This document shows, piece after piece, positions 16,044 through 18,796 of a stretch of DNA of 18,796 bases. A program made the position numbers and the translations under genes. The stretch spans positions 1 to 18,796 of the forward strand of contig DASYUM010000052.1 of the NCBI GenBank assembly GCA_036001225.1, read 5' to 3'. Source of the stretch: DASYUM01 sp036001225 (GTDB lineage: Bacteria > Methylomirabilota > Methylomirabilia > Rokubacteriales > DASRDR01). Each line of letters begins with the position of its first letter. The first letter of the stretch is position 1. The notes beneath the pieces are model-generated. The model saw only the letters and a program-made list of their open reading frames with translations. It did no database searches and was not told the DNA's origin.

Positions 16044-17358
16044 CGTCGTCGTCGTCGGCGCCCAGTGGGGCGACGAAGGCAAGGGCAAGATCGTCGATCT
16101 CGTCACGCCCTGTGTGGATGTCGTCGTCCGCTACTCCGGCGGCCCCAATGCCGGCCACACCATCGTGGCCGGGGGCCGCCGCTACGTCCTCCAGTCCATC
16201 CCCTCCGGCGTGCTCCGGCCCGGCAAGCGGAGCGTGATCGGCTGTGGGGTGGTCGTCGATCCCCAGGCGCTGCTCGAGGAGATGGACGGCCTCATCGCGG
16301 CGGGGATCGCCGTCGATCAGGTCTACGTCGCGCAGAACGCCCACGCGATCATGCCGTACCACCGGGCCCTGGACCAGGCCTACGACCAGGCCCGGATCGG
16401 CACCACCGGCAAGGGGGTGGGGCCGGCCTACGCCGACAAGGCGGCCCGGCTCGGGATCCGGATGGGAGATCTGCTCGACGAGGCGGTGCTCCGGGAGAAG
16501 CTGGAAGCGGTACTGCCGGTCAAGAACCACCTCCTGCGCGGGCTCTATGGCCACCCCGGCTTCGGCATCGAGGACGTCGTGGCGAGCGTGCGCCTCCACG
16601 CCGAGCGGCTGGCGCCCCACGTGGTCGATACGACGCTCCTCCTCCACCGGTGGCTGGCCGCGGGCGCCAGCGTGGCGTTCGAGGGCGCCCAGGGGACGAT
16701 GCTCGACATGGACCACGGGACGTACCCCTATATCACCTCGTCCAGCGCCACCGCCGGCGGCGCGGCGGCCGGCACCGGCGTGCCGCCGACCCGGATCGAC
16801 GGGGTGCTCGGGGTCACCAAGGCCTACGCGACGCGCGTGGGGGAAGGACCCTTTCCGACCGAGGTCACCGGCGACCTCGGCGAGCTGATCCGGGCCCGGG
16901 GGAAGGAGTACGGCTCGGTGACCGGACGGCCGCGGCGTTGCGGCTGGTTCGACGCGTTGGTGCTCCGTCACGCCGTGCGGGTCAACGGCCTCGAGACGGT
17001 CGCGGTGACCAAGCTCGACGTGCTGGACCAGTGCCACCGCGTGCGGGTCGGCGTGGCGTACCGCTACCGCGGGTCCCGGCTCGACGAGCTGCCGCTCGAG
17101 GAGCGGGCGCTGGCGAAGATCGAGCCGATCTACGAGGAACGGTCGGGGTGGATGGCGCCCACCGAGGGGCTGCGGGCCTGGGAGGATCTCCCGGGCCGGG
17201 CCCGCGACTACCTGGCGTGGCTTCAGGACCTGATCGGTTGCGAGATCTCGCTCATCTCGACCGGCCCGGCCCGCGACGAGACCATCGTGATCGAGCCCTC
17301 GCGGCTGACCCGCTGGTTTCCCGATCTGCGCCGGGCCTGCGCGCCGGTCACCGACTGA
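16036..17358 (+). CDS. purA: Adenylosuccinate synthetase
   Basis: PurA joins IMP and aspartate using GTP, the first committed step to AMP. The 440-residue length is standard. The N-terminal GAQWGDEGKGKIVDL carries the catalytic Asp13. GGPNAGHTI gives His41 at the canonical position. TTGKGVGPAYADKAAR and EGAQGTMLDMDHGTYPY follow, and VTGRPRRCGWFD lies in the C-terminal part. GTG 16036 overlaps the end of hisZ by 8 bases, so translation is probably coupled. hisZ-purA pairing is familiar from other bacteria such as betaproteobacteria and may balance histidine and purine synthesis, which share ATP/AICAR flux. That link is inference. Confidence 0.97.
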   Translation: MPNVVVVGAQWGDEGKGKIVDLVTPCVDVVVRYSGGPNAGHTIVAGGRRYVLQSIPSGVLRPGKRSVIGCGVVVDPQALLEEMDGLIAAGIAVDQVYVAQNAHAIMPYHRALDQAYDQARIGTTGKGVGPAYADKAARLGIRMGDLLDEAVLREKLEAVLPVKNHLLRGLYGHPGFGIEDVVASVRLHAERLAPHVVDTTLLLHRWLAAGASVAFEGAQGTMLDMDHGTYPYITSSSATAGGAAAGTGVPPTRIDGVLGVTKAYATRVGEGPFPTEVTGDLGELIRARGKEYGSVTGRPRRCGWFDALVLRHAVRVNGLETVAVTKLDVLDQCHRVRVGVAYRYRGSRLDELPLEERALAKIEPIYEERSGWMAPTEGLRAWEDLPGRARDYLAWLQDLIGCEISLISTGPARDETIVIEPSRLTRWFPDLRRACAPVTD

Positions 17359-17401
17359 GCCGCCGGACGTCGCGGGGCCGGGGCCTCACCCTCCGATGCC
17401 C

Positions 17402-17437
17402 ATGAGCGGGAGGGCAGCCTCCCGGAGATCGGCTCAT
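17402..17437. terminator. Hairpin between convergent genes, possible bidirectional terminator
   Basis: CGGGAGG (17407-17413) pairs perfectly with CCTCCCG (17418-17424) around GCAG. Outside it, ATGAGC (17402-17407) can pair with GCTCAT (17432-17437). It lies between the purA stop and the stop of the - strand gene, whose stop codon is within the outer arm. There is no T-run on either strand. Confidence 0.45.
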
Positions 17438-18796
17438 CGAGGCGGGAGGACGCGCACCGTGGCGAGACGGACGTGGGAGCGGGCGTGGGGAAGCGCCGTG
17501 TCCGCCACACTGAGACGCTTCCCGGTCTCGGCATTCCAGAGCCCGATCCACACGTCGTACTCGCCGGGCGGCAGCGTCTCCGGCAGCCGCACCCGGTAGC
17601 GCTCTCTCACCAGTTCGCCTTCCTTCCACCGGCTGGTGGGGTAGCGGTCGTGAAGGGGCCCGTGATCCTGCCCGAAGCCGATCTTGCCGCCCTGGACGAA
17701 ATGCACGAAGACGGTCAGGTCCTCCGTCGTGCGCCGGAGGGCCTGCCAGTAGTAGGACAGCGCCACGACCTCGCCCACGTGCGGCTCCCGCGGCTCGAGA
17801 CCATAGCCGAGCAGTCGAGCCGATCGGCCGAAGCGGACGTCGGCCCGCACCGGGGGCGCATAGTCTTCCCGGAGCCTCCGCTCGACATCCGCCGCGCGCT
17901 CCGGCTTCCCTTGGCGCCGGTAGAGCTCGGCGAGCCGATCGAGGACGTCGCTGTGCTGGCCGTCCTCGGCCGCCGGCCCGAGCAGCCGTTCGTACTCCTG
18001 GAGCGCCCGGCTCGCCATCCCGAGCCGTTCGAACACCAGGCCCCGCTGGTAGGGATCGCTCCCGTCCGGCGGAAGGCCGGCCTTCTGATACGCCTCGGCC
18101 AGCCGCCAGTGCGCCGCCTCCGACTCGGGATCGAGCCGAACCGCTCGCTCGTAGGCGGCCACCGCCAGCCCCCACCGGCCCTCCGCCCCCAGGCGAAGTC
18201 CCTCTCGAAGGTGAGCCGAGGCCTCCTGGCCTTCCGGCGGCGGGACGCGGGCCGGCCCGTAGATGAAGAGCTCGGCGATGCCCCAGCCTTCTTTGGGGTC
18301 CGCGCCCGTCTGGGTGATCCGGACATACCGCACCGGGCGTGGCGGAAAGAGGCTGATGACGTGGCCGGTCTGGTCGACCCGGGGCTGACCGTCACGCCAG
18401 CGCACCGTCACGTCAAACTCCGGGACTGACGCCACCGCGTCCCAGCTCCGTCCATCCCGGGAAACCTCGAGCTGGTACCCCTTCGGGAGCCCGACGGCGG
18501 AGCGGACCGGCAAGATCGTGATCCCGCCGACGGGCACCAGCCCTCCCAGGTCCAGCCCGTACCACATCCCGGGCTGGAGCGGCTTCGCGCTGAGCCAGGC
18601 GGTGTCCACGTCCCGGTCGAAGGCCCGGGCCGGATCGGTGCCCGGCGGGTTCGCCACCGCCCGCCACCCGACCGGGGGAAGGCTCACCAGCGGGCCGTCG
18701 GCAGACGGGTGGAAGTCGTAGAAGACGGAAAACTCTCCGAAGTCCTTCCGCCGGTACCCGGCGCTGATCGCCTGGAGACCCCACTCGAGCCACCGG
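17434..18796 (-). CDS. Multidomain protein, C-terminal part: discoidin-like, TPR and beta-sandwich regions
   Basis: The gene enters from the right window edge, and 453 residues are visible. An in-frame GTG at 18687 is internal: coding continues upstream with SAGYRRKDFGEFSVFYDFHP to the edge. Visible order: a short segment (1-40), a discoidin/F5-8-type-C-like domain (about 41-180; AFDRDVDTAW, DLGGLVPVGGITIL, RYVRIT, ELFIYG), TPR-like helical repeats (about 190-310; AAYERAVRLDPESEAAHWRL), and a beta domain (about 320-453) with VFVHFVQGG, YPTSRWKEGELV, PPGEYDVWIGLWNAETG and RLSV. The last pattern and the FYDF lead-in resemble tails of large membrane glycosyltransferases, so the missing N-terminus may be such an enzyme. 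An extracytoplasmic carbohydrate- or envelope-related role is inference. Confidence 0.75.
   Translation of the reverse strand, partial: RWLEWGLQAISAGYRRKDFGEFSVFYDFHPSADGPLVSLPPVGWRAVANPPGTDPARAFDRDVDTAWLSAKPLQPGMWYGLDLGGLVPVGGITILPVRSAVGLPKGYQLEVSRDGRSWDAVASVPEFDVTVRWRDGQPRVDQTGHVISLFPPRPVRYVRITQTGADPKEGWGIAELFIYGPARVPPPEGQEASAHLREGLRLGAEGRWGLAVAAYERAVRLDPESEAAHWRLAEAYQKAGLPPDGSDPYQRGLVFERLGMASRALQEYERLLGPAAEDGQHSDVLDRLAELYRRQGKPERAADVERRLREDYAPPVRADVRFGRSARLLGYGLEPREPHVGEVVALSYYWQALRRTTEDLTVFVHFVQGGKIGFGQDHGPLHDRYPTSRWKEGELVRERYRVRLPETLPPGEYDVWIGLWNAETGKRLSVADTALPHARSHVRLATVRVLPPR

Noticed and set aside
17396..18429. Open frames on the + strand after purA
   Set aside because: They overlap the - strand discoidin/TPR gene, which shows clear domain patterns, and the + strand translations do not.

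Overview
This is a very GC-rich, densely packed bacterial chromosome segment. Seventeen of its eighteen protein genes run on the + strand, and the last one faces them on the - strand. The base composition, the dcw order (ftsW, murC, murB, ftsQ, ftsA, ftsZ), the following run pgeF, yggS, proC, yggT, divIVA, yggU and the later hisZ-purA pair suggest a diderm, Gram-negative-type bacterium. My best guess is an uncultured lineage near Rokubacteria/Methylomirabilota or a deltaproteobacterium-like group. That placement is inference from gene order and composition, not proof.

Region 1 (1-6298) is the 3' half of a division and cell-wall cluster: ftsW (5' end cut off), murC, murB, ftsQ, ftsA, ftsZ. Up to ftsA the genes overlap or nearly touch, so they are probably co-transcribed and translationally coupled. 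murG, normally between ftsW and murC, and ddl, often between murB and ftsQ, are both absent here.

Region 2 (6299-10701) holds genes that commonly trail ftsZ: pgeF (peptidoglycan editing), yggS (PLP homeostasis), proC, yggT, divIVA and yggU. Between pgeF and yggS sits a 218-residue diiron protein with the full ligand set of the alternative (quinol) oxidase family. It is the most unexpected gene in the window.

Region 3 (10698-17358) is metabolic: mtnA, coupled to yggU; an aminotransferase-serA pair with its own well-formed promoter, probably for serine or hydroxypyruvate metabolism; and hisZ-purA, coupled by an 8-base overlap.

Region 4 (17359-18796) has a hairpin between convergent genes and then the C-terminal part of a large - strand protein with discoidin-like, TPR and beta-sandwich regions, cut by the window edge.

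A roughly 103-bp repeat occurs twice, each copy beginning exactly at a stop codon (ftsA and pgeF). Three more GC-rich hairpins fill the 191-bp gap before proC. That gap is the longest gene-free stretch; nothing exceeds 300 bases. I saw no tRNA, rRNA, CRISPR array, transposase or attachment site.
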